64,000 nucleotides of DNA from Elephas maximus indicus (GCF_024166365.1 NC_064842.1:19749001-19813000), one strand, 5' to 3'. Shown: positions 11,440 to 25,050, counted from the first letter of the stretch. Notes: generated by a model not told the origin, from the sequence alone. Numbers and translations: made by a program.

Positions 11440-13330
11440 AACCAGATGACAGAACAAAATATTTTAACGGGGAGGGGGCCTACTCAGTATTTATTTTTTA
11501 ATATAGGCCAAATGGGAATGGAATGCCAGGCCTACACAAATTAGTATATGAATTTAATGCTGTTCCAATCAGAATCACCACAGGGTTCTTTGTTACTGGA
11601 CAGAACTATATTGAAATGTATGTAGAAAAACTAATATGACTGAGTGTAGCAGACGCCTCTGATCTCCTCTAACTTCACAAGGGGGAAGGAGAGCCAAGAT
11701 CAACAGACCAAGGCTGATTTCCATGAGCCGGAGGTCAGGTATACCTCCTCTCTCCAGGCCTTTTTACCAATTCTGACTTCATTTGTACCTCCCAGGGCAC
11801 ACTCTACTTGTCTGCTGAGTTTGATAATTTGTTGCGATGACCACGCAGAACTAACAGACAATACTCACAAATAAGGGGTCTATTAGGGAAGTAACAGGTT
11901 ACAATTCTGGCTCAGGAATGCTCAGGATACAGTTCTTCCATCAGGACAGCTTCTTCTCAGCCATGCTTGCAGGCAGGTCTCTCTCTCACCCTTGTCCCCT
12001 GCTCAGGTTAAGTGTTACAAAGCTCTTTTAGTTCTGCGGACAAGTGCCCAGTGGCACCTTACTCCACCAGTAAGCCTCAGCTTGAAGGTGCTTAGCTCTA
12101 GCTCCCTGGGTCAACAAATCTGGCTCCACCAAGTGCCTGGAGGCACTCTGCTCGCCAGCAAGCCTTCGAATGGAAGGTGCTCAGCTTTCTCGCTCTGTGG
12201 GTTGGGAAGCTCACCACACTGACCCCTGCTAGTCTCCTGGTTCTCCTGCCACCGTTTCGCTGCCCCTGCTTCTCACCATCTTTGGTGTTACAGCTCTCCC
12301 TCCCTGTCTTCTGTGTTACAGCTCCTACTCTTTCTCAGGATCTCCCTTTAAGCCTAGCGGGATGGCAGAACTGACCAATCCCCTCTTTAGGACTCCATAC
12401 ACCTTGTTTACATAGTCCCATTCAATCATTGTGTGAGTCACAAAGACTGTGGTAAAACAGCCATATTAAGTAACTCATTGCACTGCAGACATTTTTGAAA
12501 AAGTGTTGAGAGGTTTTTTTCCCACCTGATACTAAAATGATAATCAAAATATGTGGTTTTGGCATGTGAAAAAACAAGTACATAAAGGAATGGAATAGAC
12601 ATTCCAGAAATAGGTGTTAGCATATATGGAAACTTAATATATGCTAAAAATGGCATTTCATTTCAGTGGGAAAAGGATGCCTTAAAAATATAAACAAACA
12701 AATGATGGCACAACTAATTATGGGAGAAAACAATCATAACAAAATATGAATTTCAGATAGAATAAAAATCTAAATTATAAAAATTTTAACTAATGAAATG
12801 TGAGAAAATGTTAGGGAAAGCATTTTTGAAAACAACAAAAACAGGAAACTCAAGAAAAATGTACAAATTTGACCAGATTAAAAAATTTTTAATATCACAA
12901 AAGTTAAAAAAAAAAACCTGAGAAAACAAAAAACTTGAGGAAAAATGTTTTTAATACATATCCGTAATACACAAAGAGCTGCCACAAATAAGATAACAAC
13001 CAGTAGAAAAAAATGGGTAAAAAAATCAATATATGTTATAGGCAATTCACAGAAAAACTAAGTGACCAAAAATATGAAAAGATGTCCAACTTATAGATTG
13101 GAAAATTGAAATTTAACAGTGAGATATTGCTTTTCATCCAATTTGTAAATAAAGATCAGTGTTACCAAGGATGTGGAGAAGTAGTCACCTCTGTTGGGAG
13201 TGTCAATTACTACAATTTCGGGGGAAGTTATCTGGCAAGACTGGTTACAATTTATATTTGCAAATCATTTTACTTACCAGCAATCCCACTAAAAAAAAAA
13301 AAAGCCCTATTTTGCATATAGTTGGAAACT
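11440..13330 (+). mobile_element. Old L1 fragment split by an LTR
   Basis: The left part (to 11640) carries tgctgttccaatcagaatca, a degenerate L1 ORF2 region. The right part (12440-13330) continues with tttgaccagattaaaaaat, caaagagctgccacaaataa and aaggatgtggagaag, the C-terminal ORF2/3' region. The 0.8-kb LTR at 11641-12439 interrupts it. No intact frame. Confidence 0.65.
11641..12439 (-). mobile_element. ERV-type solo LTR, family shared with 16181-17305
   Basis: On the - strand it starts tgtgactcacacaatgattg and ends gcgtctgctacactca, so it has TG...CA ends. Flanks atgac (11636-11640) and aagac (12440-12444) are a possible 5-bp target duplication with one mismatch. It shares blocks with the 16-kb LTR: acaatgatt-gggactatg-aaac, cccacag-gag-gctgagcacct, aactaaaagagctttgtaac. 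Non-coding. Confidence 0.6.
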
Positions 13331-13510
13331 GAATGTCCATTAATAGCATACCACGGTCTTCTATGAAACCTTAAAAAAAATTTACGTCTATATATATTGA
13401 TTATAAAGATAACCGTGACACACTGGCATATGATAACAGCATTTTTTTTTTTTTTTACAGCAATACACAGTTTGGAATAGGGGGATGGAAGAAGAAAATT
13501 TAAAACTATC

Positions 13511-13536
13511 TGTGTGTATATATATATACACACACA
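13511..13536. repeat. TG/TA/CA microsatellite forming a perfect palindrome
   Basis: Positions 13511-13534 read the same on both strands (TG run, TA run, CA run). A low-complexity tract able to form a cruciform. Confidence 0.8.
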
Positions 13537-13559
13537 GACATATATTTGTTACTGTAAAC

Positions 13560-14270
13560 CTACTACAAAAAAAGTAAGGATATAACAGTTAACTGAGTTC
13601 TTCTTTTAGCCATCTTTTGTTTACATTTTTACAAGCATATAATTTCAATTATTTTTAAGAAATGAGTTATAGCAGTTACTCAGTAATCACTCAGGTAAAC
13701 AGTATACCCGAGAGCTGAGTACATTCAGTGATTAATAATTTCAGGCATCCATGTTATAAACTATGGTCAGTGTAACTGGATAGGTGTGATTGGGGTGTGG
13801 GTTTAGACGAGGGTCTTTGAGGGTCTTATCACAGGCATTTGGCATTTTACAGCCTGAATCTTAAGCAACTAATAACCTTAGAGCTATGTGAACATCCACA
13901 GTGGCACAAATACAGAGATTGTGAATGAAAGAAAAAGTATGCTTTCACTAGATATGACAGTCACACAGTATATAAGCTAAGAGACCACCTGTGTTCTGTA
14001 AATGGGTCCAGAATTTGAAATTGGGTCCAAAGAGATTATTGGCTCTTACTTCCCACAGTCCCCCCGCCCCCAAGGTTAAAGAATAGTTTTGCTTGGAAGC
14101 ACCAACATATACCATTAGTCTAGATTTTCCTGTAGAACGGCATTTATCTTTATAGAATCTGCTTGAGAAGAAAATTAGATATCACCTTTTATATGTGACA
14201 GCAATCCATCTTCCTCACCTTCCTTAGAGACCTCTTGTTCTGATTTTGTGGTTTGATTTTTATTAAAGTG
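13560..14270. other. Intergenic stretch without recognised features
   Basis: AT-rich single-copy-looking sequence between the two genes. I see no SINE, LINE, splice-compatible exon or RNA gene in it. Confidence 0.6.
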
Positions 14271-14611
14271 ATACACACATATGGTTTTTATTTAAACAAC
14301 TTTAGAGGTGCAGTTTATATACCATAAAATTCACCCGTTTTTAAGAGTACAGTTCAGTAATTTAGTAAATTTACGCAGTTGTACAACTGTCACCACAATC
14401 TAAATTTAGACTGATTTCATCACCCCATAAAGATCCCTTATGTCTACTTGCAGTCACTTCCCTTTCCCACCCCCAACCTCACTCATCTATTTTCTGTCTC
14501 AATAGAATGGCCCTTCCTAGTCGTTTTACATAAAGGAGGTTATGTAATATGTGGTCTTTTACAGCTGATTGTTTTTATCTAATGTAATATTTTGAGACTG
14601 TACCATGTACT

Positions 14612-14780
14612 TAGGAGCCCTGGTGGTGCAGTGGTGAAGAGCCTGGCTGCTAACCAAAAGGTCGGCAGTTTGAATCCACCAGGCGCTCCTTAGGAACTAG
14701 GGGCCAGTTCTGTTCTGTCCTACACGGCTGCTACGAGTTGGAGTTTACTCAGTGGCAGTGGGTCTGCGTTTTGGTTTAGT
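14612..14780 (+). mobile_element. AfroSINE copy
   Basis: Short form: ggagccctggtggtgcagtg head, ggtcggcagtttgaatccac B-box region, gagttggagtttactcagtg tail. Inserted in antisense L1. Confidence 0.88.
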
Positions 14781-15673
14781 GTGGACGTACCACATTTTGT
14801 TCATCCATTCATCAGTTATAGACACTTGGGTGGTTTTAGTTTTTGGCTGTTAGGAATTATGCTAATTATGCTGCTATGAACATTTGCGTGTAAAACTTCG
14901 TGTGGACATGTTCTCATTAATCTTGGGTAGATTGCTAGGAGTGAAACTGCTGGATCATAAAGTACATTTCTGTTTTAACTTAAGAAACTTCCAAAGTGCA
15001 TAACTTCTCACTTACAGTAGATAAGGATTCTCATTTCTCCACAGCCTTGTCAACACTTGTTTTTGTCTGACTTTTGATTATAGCCATTCTTGTGGCTGTG
15101 GTGTTGTTTAATTGCCATTTTCCTAATGTGACTAATGATGTTTCAGGATCTTTTCATGGCCATTTATATATCTTTGGTGAAATGCCTGTTAAAATATTTG
15201 CCCATTTTTGTTCCCTTATTTTTAATTGTGGTAAAAAATATATATAACAAAACATTTGCCGTTTTAACATTTTTTTTACATGTACAGTTCAGTGACATTA
15301 ATTACATTCACCGTGTTGTGCAACCATCCCCACTAGCCATTTCCAAAGGGAGATTTCATATATGTGGGATCATGTATTTGTTCCATTGGTGCCTGATTTA
15401 TTCCACTCAGTGTAATGGTTTTTCAGGTTCATTGAAGTTGTGGTGTGTATAAGGACTTCATTTCTCTTTATGACTGAATGATATTCCATTGCATGGAAAT
15501 ACCATTTTATTTATCCATTCATCTGTTGATGGACATTTGGGCTGTTTCCACCTTTTGACTATTGTGAATAGTGCAGCAATGGAATATTGGTATGCATCTA
15601 TCTGTTTGCATCACTAGTTTCATGTCTTTTGGGTACATACCTAGGAGTGGAATTACTGGACTATATGGTAATT

Positions 15674-15844
15674 CTGGAAACCCTGGTGGCATAGTGGTTA
15701 AGTGCTATCGCTGCTAACCAAAGGGTCGGCAGTTCAAATCTGCCAGGCGCTCCTTCAAAACTCTACGGGGCAGTTCTACTCTGTCCTGTAGGTCGCTATG
15801 AGTCGGAATCAACTTGACAGCACTGGGTTTGGTTTGGTTTAGTT
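15674..15844 (+). mobile_element. AfroSINE with perfect 10-bp target duplication
   Basis: Intact short-form SINE from ggaaaccctggtggcatag to ggtttggtttagt. It is flanked by tatggtaatt at 15664-15673 and 15845-15854. The surrounding L1 continues on both sides. Confidence 0.92.
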
Positions 15845-16140
15845 TATGGTAATTGTATGCTTAACTTTTTGAGGAGCCATTAAACTGTTTTCACACTAAC
15901 AATGAACGAAAAATACAGTTTCTCCACATCCTTGCCAATACTTGTTTTCCATTTTTCTGATAAAAGCCATCCTAGTGGGGGTGAAATGGTATCTCACTGT
16001 GGCTTTGACTTGCATTTCCCTAATGACTAATGGCCTTTGAGCATCTTTTCATGTGCTTGTGACCCATTTTTAATTGGGTTATTTGTTTTTGAATTACAAG
16101 AAGCCATAATATATTCTGGATACAGGCCATCAGATATTAA

Positions 16141-17449
16141 AAATAAAGTTGCCATCAAGTCATTTCTGATTCATGGTGACTGTGGCACAATGAATTGCTT
16201 TTATGTGGCCTTTCTAGCCATGTTCTTGTAACTCCCACAAAATCATTGCCTGGGACTATGCAAACTGAGTGACTTCTGGTCTACTGAAGGCGTTGGTCAG
16301 TTCATGGTCCTGGTGGGAAGCCCATACCTTGAAATTGACAAGGAGTAGGCTAATATAAGGACCAATCCCACAGAGGTTCAGGGGGACCTCACAACCATCA
16401 AGAAGAATAGAGCAGAGCATGTTCTTTGAACCTGGGATCCCTGCTCTGAGAACTTCCTAGACACAGGAGAGAGATCTATAACACTGAAGACAGTGCAAGA
16501 CGGCGAGAGACAGTGGTGGTGGGTTTGCAAGCCCACAGCATGAGAGCCGAGTGCCTTCGGGCAGGAGACTTGCTGGAGGGAGCTAAAAGAGGTGTAACAC
16601 TTGCTGTGCAAGGCAGAGGCCTCCGTGTGCCCCATGTAGGGGTTGCCTCAGAGGATCCTGAGAAGGGATCTTCTTACAGCAGGGAGCAGCTGGATGCCTC
16701 TGTACAGGAGGCTTGCCAGCAGAGTTGACAGAGCTGTACATTTCCTTGTGCAGGGCAAGAGAAACCTGAGTGTGCCCCATGCAGGGGTTGCAAACCTCCC
16801 CCCAGGCAGCATGGGTGTGGTAGTGTAGTGGCAAGAGAGTCCTGCAGGCCCAGGTAGTATGGTGGTAGCTGGCAGCAGAGGCTTGGGAAATCCTGTGCCG
16901 GGGTCTTCCTGCTGATGAGGCGAGGCCCAGTTGCAGAATGGAAGCCCCGGCAGTGTGGCGAGAACCAGAGGCAGCGGTGACGTGAACACAGCATCTTACC
17001 TGAACTACGGCACGCTTGCCCAGCGACGTAAGAATGGACATGGGTAATCTAGAGAAGGGTAAGTGTTTCTCCTTTGGGAATCTGTTGTTACTGTTTGCCG
17101 TTTGGTTTCTATAAATAATAATGACTTACACTTGACGGACACTGTGTAAATGTCTCCTGTGTGTGAGTCTACCACAGATGAATGTAGCACCCATGGGATG
17201 GCTGATGCTAGTGGGTGTACGTGCCTCATTCCTAGCAGTCTTACGGCTGCCTGGAAGTTTGTGGCACAGGCTGTCTGCATGTACAACGCAGATACAGCAC
17301 ATACAGCGACCCTATGTGTTTCAGAGTAGAACTGCACTCACAGGTTTTTAATGGCTGTGATCTTTTGAGGCGCCTCTGGGTGGATTCGAACCACCAACCT
17401 TTCAGATAGTAACTGAGTGCTTACTCTTTGGACTGCCTAGGGACTCCTT
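16141..17449 (-). mobile_element. AfroSINE split in two by an LTR
   Basis: The tail part (16141-16180, ending ctgattcatggtgac) and the head part (17306-17449, gcgaccctatgtgtttcaga to gactgcctagggactcctt) together make one antisense SINE. The 1.1-kb element between them (16181-17305) was inserted later. Confidence 0.75.
16181..17305 (+). mobile_element. 1.1-kb solo LTR inside an AfroSINE
   Basis: Starts tgtggcacaatgaattgc and ends cagcacataca (TGT...ACA). Flanks gtgac (16176-16180) and gcgac (17306-17310) are a 5-bp target duplication differing at one CpG-type site. Internal direct repeats tgtgccccatg-aggggttgc lie near 16626 and 16770. It shares blocks with the - strand LTR at 11641-12439, and the block gaacctgggatccctgctct also occurs (reversed) at about 53.25 kb. 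Several overlapping open frames here are by-products of its GC content. Confidence 0.65.
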
Positions 17450-17850
17450 ATCAAATATATAAATTGCAAATATTTTCTCCCAGTCTGTGGCTTGTCATTT
17501 CATTTTTTTAGTGGTGACTTTCGAAGTGCAAAACCTTTAAATCTTGATCAAGTCAAATTTATCTTTTTTTTCTTTTATAGATTGTGTTTTTGGTGCTGCA
17601 TCTGAGAAATTTTTGCCTAACTCAAGATCATGAAGATTTTCTCCTATGTCTTATTCTAAAATTTTTATAGGTTAGCTCTCACATTTAGGCCTGTGATCCA
17701 TTTTGAGTTGGTTTTTGTGTATGGTGTGAGGTAAGGGTCTAAATGTATCTTTTTGCATGTGGATATTTAATTATCCCAGCACCAACTGTTGAGGAGACTG
17801 TCCTTTCCCCACTGAATTGCCTGGCACCTTTGATCTATATATGCATCCTT

Positions 17851-18035
17851 GGTTAAGCACTCAACTGCTAGCCTAAAGGTTAGCAGTTCGAATCCACCCA
17901 AAGGCATCTCAGAAGAAAGGACTGGCAATCTGCTTCTGAAGGTCACAGAGCCTTAAAAAATCCTATAGAGTGTAGTTCTACTCTGCACATATGGGGTTGC
18001 CATGAGTCAGAGCCAACTCAATGGCAGCTAACTGC
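17851..18035 (+). mobile_element. AfroSINE, second subfamily
   Basis: Reads ggttaagcactcaactgcta, gcagttcgaatccacccaaa, aaggactggcaatctgcttc, catgagtcagagccaactca. It has the aaaggcctggcaatctgctt-type middle segment. Confidence 0.85.
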
Positions 18036-18320
18036 AATGATAACAATGCTAGTAGCACACTTTTTTGAATACTGTAGCTTTACAGTGTATTTTGAAATTG
18101 GGGAGTATAAGTCCTCTAACTCTGTTCTTCTTTTTCCAGATTGTTTTGGTTATTTTGAGTCTTTTACAATCCATATCAATTTTAGGAGCAGCTTGTCAAT
18201 TTCGGGGGGTGGAAAAAAGCCTGCTGAATTTTGATAGGGACCGTGTTGAATCTAGAGATCAATTTGGGAAGAATTGCCGTTTTAATAATTGTGATAGGCA
18301 GAATAATAGCCTCCTAAAGT

Positions 18321-18375
18321 CTCCATGAGTCAGAATCAACTTGACAATAATGGGTTTGTTGTTGTTGTCGTTTTT
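18321..18375 (+). mobile_element. AfroSINE/RTE 3'-tail fragment
   Basis: Only the tail is present: ccatgagtcagaatcaactt gacaataatggg followed by a (GTT)n run. Confidence 0.7.
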
Positions 18376-20374
18376 AAAGATGTTCTTACCCTAAGATGTG
18401 ACTATGTTACCTTACATGGCACCCTGTGGGAATTGGCCCTAAGTGTTACTCTGGCTGTTGTTATTGCTGTGAGTAATAAAGGTTTAATCTGATTCAATGC
18501 AGTGGCATTTCTGTGCAATTAGGGGGACATCTCAAATCCTTTAGTTTCTGACTTAACAATTAGTTGATTTTTAGATGTTAAATCAACCTTATGATTCTTT
18601 AATAAATCCTACTTGGTCTTGGTTTATATGTTGTTAGATTCGGTTTGCAAATATTTTTTTTTTAGAATCTTTGCATCTATATTCACAAGGGTTGTTGGCC
18701 AGTAGTTTGTCTTTTTTTTTTCTTAAGACCTTTTAGTCTTGCTTTGATATCAGGGTAATACTGGTTTCATAGAATGAGTTAGGAAGTGTACTCTTCTTTA
18801 TTTTATAAGAATTTGTAAAGGATTGTTATTTCTTCTTTAAATATTTGGCCAAATTCATCAGTGAAGCTATCTGAGCTTAGGCTTTTCTTTGTGGGAGGAC
18901 TTTTTAAATTGCTAATTCAATTTCTTTGCTTGTTATAGGTCTATTCACATGTCCTATTTCTTCATGATTCAGCTTTGATAATTTGTGTCTTTCTAGGAAT
19001 TTGTTCATTTTGTCTAAGTTATATAATTTGTTGGCAAATAGTTAATAGTATTCCTTTCCTTTTTTTTTTTCTCTGAACAACCAGTAAATTTTGGTAAAGG
19101 TCTTCTCACCTTTTTTCTTGGTCAGTATAGCTAAAGCTGTGTCAATTTTGTTGATTTTAAGAATCAACTTTTCATTTTATTGATTTTTCTCTATTGTTTT
19201 TCTGAGTTTTAACTTATTGCTATTACTCTTTCCTCTGCTTCCTTTGAGTTCAGTTTGCTCTTTTTCTAGTTTCTTAAGGTTATTGATTTTGAGATTTTTC
19301 TTCTTTTCTAACATAGGCAATTTAAAGCTATGAATTTCCCTTAAGCATTGCTTTAACTGCATTCCATAAATTTTGATACCCTTTTTTTTAATTTAATTCA
19401 AAATATTTTATAATTTTCCTGGTGATTTCTTCTTTATTTAGAAGTATGTTGTTTAATTTTCAGGTATTTGTGGATTTCCCTCATTCTCTCCTATTGTTGA
19501 TTTCTAATTTAATTCCATATGGTCAGAGAACATACTTTGTATGATTTCACTCCTTTCAAATTTATTAAGACATATTTTATAGCCTGTTCTGAAGAATGTC
19601 CGCCATGTGCTTGAGAAGGATAAGTACTCTGCTGTTGGGTGGAGTGTACTATGGAGGTCATTTAGATTAGTTTGGCTGCTTGTGTTGTTCAGCTTTTCTA
19701 TATACTTGCTCATATTCTGTCTAGTTCTATTCATTATTAAATGTGGATATGACATCTCCAATTATTATTTTTGAATTGTCTCTTTCTCCTTCATTTCTGT
19801 CAGTTTCCACTTCATGTATTTTGGTGCTCTGTTGTTAGTTGTGTATATGTTTCTAATTTTTTTATCTTCCTGAGGAATTGACCCTTTTATCATAAAGTGT
19901 TCCCATTTATTTCTAGTGACATTTTTTGTTTTTTTAGTCTATTCTGCCTAACATTAGTATAGTTACTCCAGTTTCTGTGTCCAGAGCCTCTTCAAGGCCT
20001 TTAGGGCCAGTCTTCCTCCTTAGCTATGTCTCTAGCTTTTTTTTTTTTTTTCTAACAGGGATGATAGTTTGAGCAGATACAATTATATTTTTGCCTGGTC
20101 CCACATATAACTTATCAACTAACTGAAAGACAATTTTCCAGCACAGGCAGTGAGGCTGGTAGTGGGGCTAAGAACAGACGACAAGTCCTTTTAAAGCTGG
20201 ATCTTGATTCTCTTAGGTAGGCTGACCAGCTTGATCTGAAAAGAATTTGCAACATGTAAATATTTTAGGATTGTAGCCACCTGGATATACACTTAAAAGC
20301 AGCCCTGCTACCATTATCTTAGTCTAAAAGAGTCACCTAAGAATGCAAAATGTTATTTTGTTTGAATGCCACAG

Positions 20375-21701
<1,327 letters not shown>

Positions 21702-22094
21702 TCAGCTGAAATCCATTCCCCGGTAGTGGCCTTGAGGCTAACAAGACAGTATTGGCGAAACTCCATAGTTCCCAGGGGAGCCCTGGCAAAGTTGACAGTA
21801 GATGGCTCAGGGCATCCAGTGCCATTTTCCCCTTTAGCATCTCTCCTCCTCCCCAATAGACAAATCACAGAGAGCCACCTGAATTAAACCTTCTGTTGGA
21901 TTTGCCAAGATCTCTCTGGTTCCCTTTCCTATTGTAATTTTGGTGGTTTGTCTGGTTTTCCCAAGTGAGCAATGCTTTCTTTTAGCCAGACTAACCACTA
22001 CCATGTGTCTCAGAGTTTGATGAACCTGAAGTCTGTTTTAAATTTCCTGTACCCTCACCCATATTAGTACCCCTGAAAATCAAAGTAAAGAAGA

Positions 22095-22505
22095 ATCAAA
22101 CTATAATGATGAAGTATCTTCATACACTTGTGGGAGCAGATGTTGGTATAACCTGTTTAAGAAGTCTGGTGAAATGTACTAAGACCTTTGAAAGGTGCAT
22201 ACATTTTGTCCCAGCAATTCCAGCAGTAAGAGAAGTCCATGAAGACATGTGTTCATCCAAGTGTTCTTATGATAATAAAGAGGGTGGACGCAACCCTCAT
22301 GTAAAGGAAAAAAAAAAGGGAATTATTTAGACGATGACACGCAACATATGTAGGAAGAGCATGCTCTCTCATTAAAAGAATTATAATTTTGGAAATGGAG
22401 AATAGTTCACAGTGTGTTACTAAGTTAAAAAAAAAGGGTTCAATTGAATTGTACGTTTTAAATGGGTGAATTGTATGGTATGTGAATTATCTTAATAAAG
22501 TTGTT
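22095..22505 (+). mobile_element. Old L1 3'-end fragment
   Basis: Contains gtcccagcaattccagcagt and the terminal phrase aatgggtgaattgtatggta tgtgaattat-cttaataaag, typical of ancient L1 3' ends. The 74-aa frame inside it is a relic. Confidence 0.6.
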
Positions 22506-22519
22506 ACCAAAAGTAGGTT

Positions 22520-23840
22520 TCAAAATACTGCCCCATCCTACTTTGATGTAGATCTAGAAGATTCTGCATAATTATCTCTGGGTGGTGAGATTAGGGGTGA
22601 TTTTCAATTCTTTTTTAATTACCAATGTTTTCTAAATGTTGTAATAATTTTTTTTTTAACTTTAAGATGGATGGAATCAGCTGCTATCGATGTGAAAAAT
22701 ATTAAATCTTGACTGAGATTTAGGAACACCCAATCCCATCAAAGGAACTGGCATAGTTTTACATGATGGTATCACTGCGACCTAATCACACTTAAATGAG
22801 GTGACTGAAACTGCTGACTCATGATGAATTATATGTATTTGATTATCTGTAATGTGCCTTTTTAAAAGAAAGTATTAGCAAAAATGGAGTGGCTCTGCCT
22901 GAAGTTCAGAAAAAGCAAGGACAAGAATCTGGCAACGTGTGTGCTGGGCTGATGGGCGACAGCTGCTGAACGGGCAGAGGTGCTCTGTGTGGACAGGCAT
23001 GGGAAGCATTGAAAACACCCACCCCCTCTATTTATTCTTATTTCATGCTCAACAAGTACTAGATTCTGTAGAATGGGTGCCTTAAAGGGTAGGTGGAGTA
23101 CTCCTTTCACTACAAAAGTACGTCTCCTGCTGTCAATAACATAGTAGCTGCCTGGCGAGCAGTCAGTCTCTTGTGAGTTTGGGTTCTGTGCCACTGACAG
23201 CTTATGTGCCACTTAAGTGCCACTGAGAGCTCTGGCTTCTGAACCAGATCCTGGTGGCCACCCCTACCAATAAGCCTACTGAACTGCCAGCCAGCCTCTG
23301 CCTTTGCTTTGGGTATTTCTAGAGAACCAGGATGCTCTCTCTTTTCAAATAATGTATCAGTGTTCTTCTGAAGACAAGACTATCACTCAAAAGAGGAACC
23401 CTAATACTAAAAACATCAAGTTCGTGGAGCAATATATTGGGGGAAGGTAAACTATTAGAAACCTATCAAATTAAGCCATGACAACAATTCCTAAATTTAG
23501 GACCGGTCCCAAGAGCTGCATTATTTCCTGTGTTTTGTTTTGAACTAGAAGCTTAATAAACTTGTAGCCTGACATCTACATTTAGTTTTCCTCTTATGAC
23601 TCATCTTGGGCAGGCACAAGCCTTGTCAGAGTCAGGTAGAGGTTCTCTGTAATCCAGCCGTCCCCTGGTGTGAGAACTGATACGCGGGGTCCGGGGGGAG
23701 GAGTGGGGTGGGGAGGAGGGCTGTCAGTTCACCTGGGCCATGAGCACCTCTGGCAGTGGGTTCTGTCATTTCGTTTCTTGCCTATCCTCTGGCAGAGAAT
23801 ATGACCCTAATAAGAGTTAATATGAGGATGTGTTTGAATT
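22520..23840. other. Intronic stretch without recognised repeats
   Basis: Part of SPMIP3 intron 2. The 116-aa - strand frame (22862-23212) has no recognisable domain and no splice logic connecting it to SPMIP3. A G-rich patch at 23686-23722 (several GGGG runs) could form a quadruplex. Confidence 0.5.
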
Positions 23841-23849
23841 AGAACAAAG

Positions 23850-23990
23850 AGTCTTGAACTGGGAGTCAGAAAATAGGGTAGATTCAAGTCTCAGCTTGTA
23901 CACCCACTGTGCGACCTCAGCCAAGGTGCTTCACTTCTCTGGGCTACATTTCATTCATCTAATTGAATCATAATGGCCTCTAAAACTACT
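23850..23990 (+). mobile_element. MIR-like relic
   Basis: ctgggagtcagaaaatag, cgacctcagccaaggtgctt cacttctctgggc follow the sense MIR order (tRNA-related SINE). Confidence 0.5.
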
Positions 23991-24004
23991 TCCAGTTTAA
24001 TCTA

Positions 24005-24300
24005 TTAAGTTTAGACTGTGTTATGTGGTAAAATTTATATAACGTACATTTTTACATGTACAAGTCAGTGGCATAATTAATGTTCACCATGCTGTGCAAC
24101 CATCACTGTTACCCGTTTCCAAATTTTTTTCATCACCTCAAACAGGAACTCAGTACCCCTTAAGCAATGCCTCCTCAAATCCCGCTTCTACCTGCCCCTG
24201 GTCACCACTAATAAACTTTGGTCTCTATGCATTTGCCTGTTCTCAATGTATTCCCCCCTCCCCCTGCCTTTTTTCTTTTATCATTCTAAATGTGGTAAAA
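24005..24300 (-). mobile_element. L1 3'-end relic next to SPMIP3 exon 2
   Basis: Antisense L1 phrases ggtaaaatttatataacgta, ttcaccatgctgtgcaacca tcac and tctatgcatttgcctgttct. It ends about 35 bp from the SPMIP3 exon-2 donor. Confidence 0.6.
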
Positions 24301-24333
24301 TTCGTGGAAATTAAGATTTAAGAATGTGTGTCA

Positions 24334-24465
<132 letters not shown>

Positions 24466-24502
24466 TTATTACAATCAGTTCTTTAGAGAAGAATCCACCA
24501 CC

Positions 24503-24605
24503 ACCATTATTGGACTCCGACTCATGGCAATCCCGTGAGTGTCAGAGTAGAACTGTGGTCCGCAGAGTTTTCAATAGCTGACTTTTCGGAAGTAGAATAC
24601 CAGCC
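24503..24605 (-). mobile_element. Truncated AfroSINE
   Basis: Tail and body only: ggactccgactcatggcaat, gtcagagtagaactgtggt, ttttcggaagtagaatacca. Lies 70 bp upstream of the SPMIP3 exon-2 acceptor (- strand sense). Confidence 0.75.
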
Positions 24606-24710
24606 ACTAAGTTTAGGTGGAATGATGAATTAGAACTTAGTATTTCACAACCCTTAAGCCATTAGGATATTTGATGGGAAACTTTACAATGACAGGATTA
24701 ATCTTGTGAA

Positions 24711-24868
24711 CTAAACCCAGTGCCGTTGAGTCAAGTCCGACTCATAGCGACCCTATAGGACAGAGTAGAACTGCCCCATAGAGTTCCCAAGGAGCACCTG
24801 GCAGATTCGAACTGCTGGCCTCTTGGTTAGCAGCCGTAGCACTTAACCACTATGTCACCAGGGTTTCC
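24711..24868 (-). mobile_element. AfroSINE with perfect 11-bp target duplication
   Basis: Intact antisense short-form SINE flanked by aatcttgtgaa at 24700-24710 and 24869-24879. A clean retrotransposition event. Confidence 0.92.
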
Positions 24869-24875
24869 AATCTTG

Positions 24876-25050
24876 TGAAAGAGCACTCTAAAACTGAGGC
24901 ACTTGGCAGAACTAAAATGGCTGACACGTATCTGGATTGGATTCCATTTTGTTTTAAACCCTGGCTGCTACTTGTAAAGTATGAGCCCTACTTTTGGTTA
25001 AACAAGTCTCATTTTGCAAACAAATGTGGTTGTACTTGCTTGGCTATGAA
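24876..25050 (+). mobile_element. Possible LTR fragment
   Basis: cactctaaaactgaggcact tggcag... resembles the first part of the LTR at 47.1 kb (ccaaaactgaggtacctggc). The remainder does not align by eye. Weak call. Confidence 0.3.

Larger units (their letters stand above)
14275..20080 (-). mobile_element. Composite of old antisense L1 sequence, multiply interrupted
   Basis: The + strand shows reversed L1: 3'-end phrases at 14.28-14.57 and again at 15.22-15.48 kb (cagttcagtgacattaatta), then cccatttttaattgggttat (16.06 kb), gcaaatattttctcccagtc (17.47 kb) and long ORF2-antisense sequence to 20.08 kb. Two 3'-end copies imply at least two L1 insertions. SINEs (14612, 15674, 17851, 18321) and a SINE-plus-LTR package (16141-17449) interrupt it. 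All frames are broken. Confidence 0.65.

Noticed and set aside
14640-14690. tRNA gene-like sequence (repeated in all SINE heads)
   Set aside because: The A- and B-box-like stretches belong to tRNA-derived AfroSINE heads. They lack a full cloverleaf and occur in dozens of copies.
16583-17041. 152-aa and overlapping - strand open frames near 16.6-17.0 kb
   Set aside because: They lie inside a GC-richer LTR, overlap in several frames and show no domain. They are explained by base composition.
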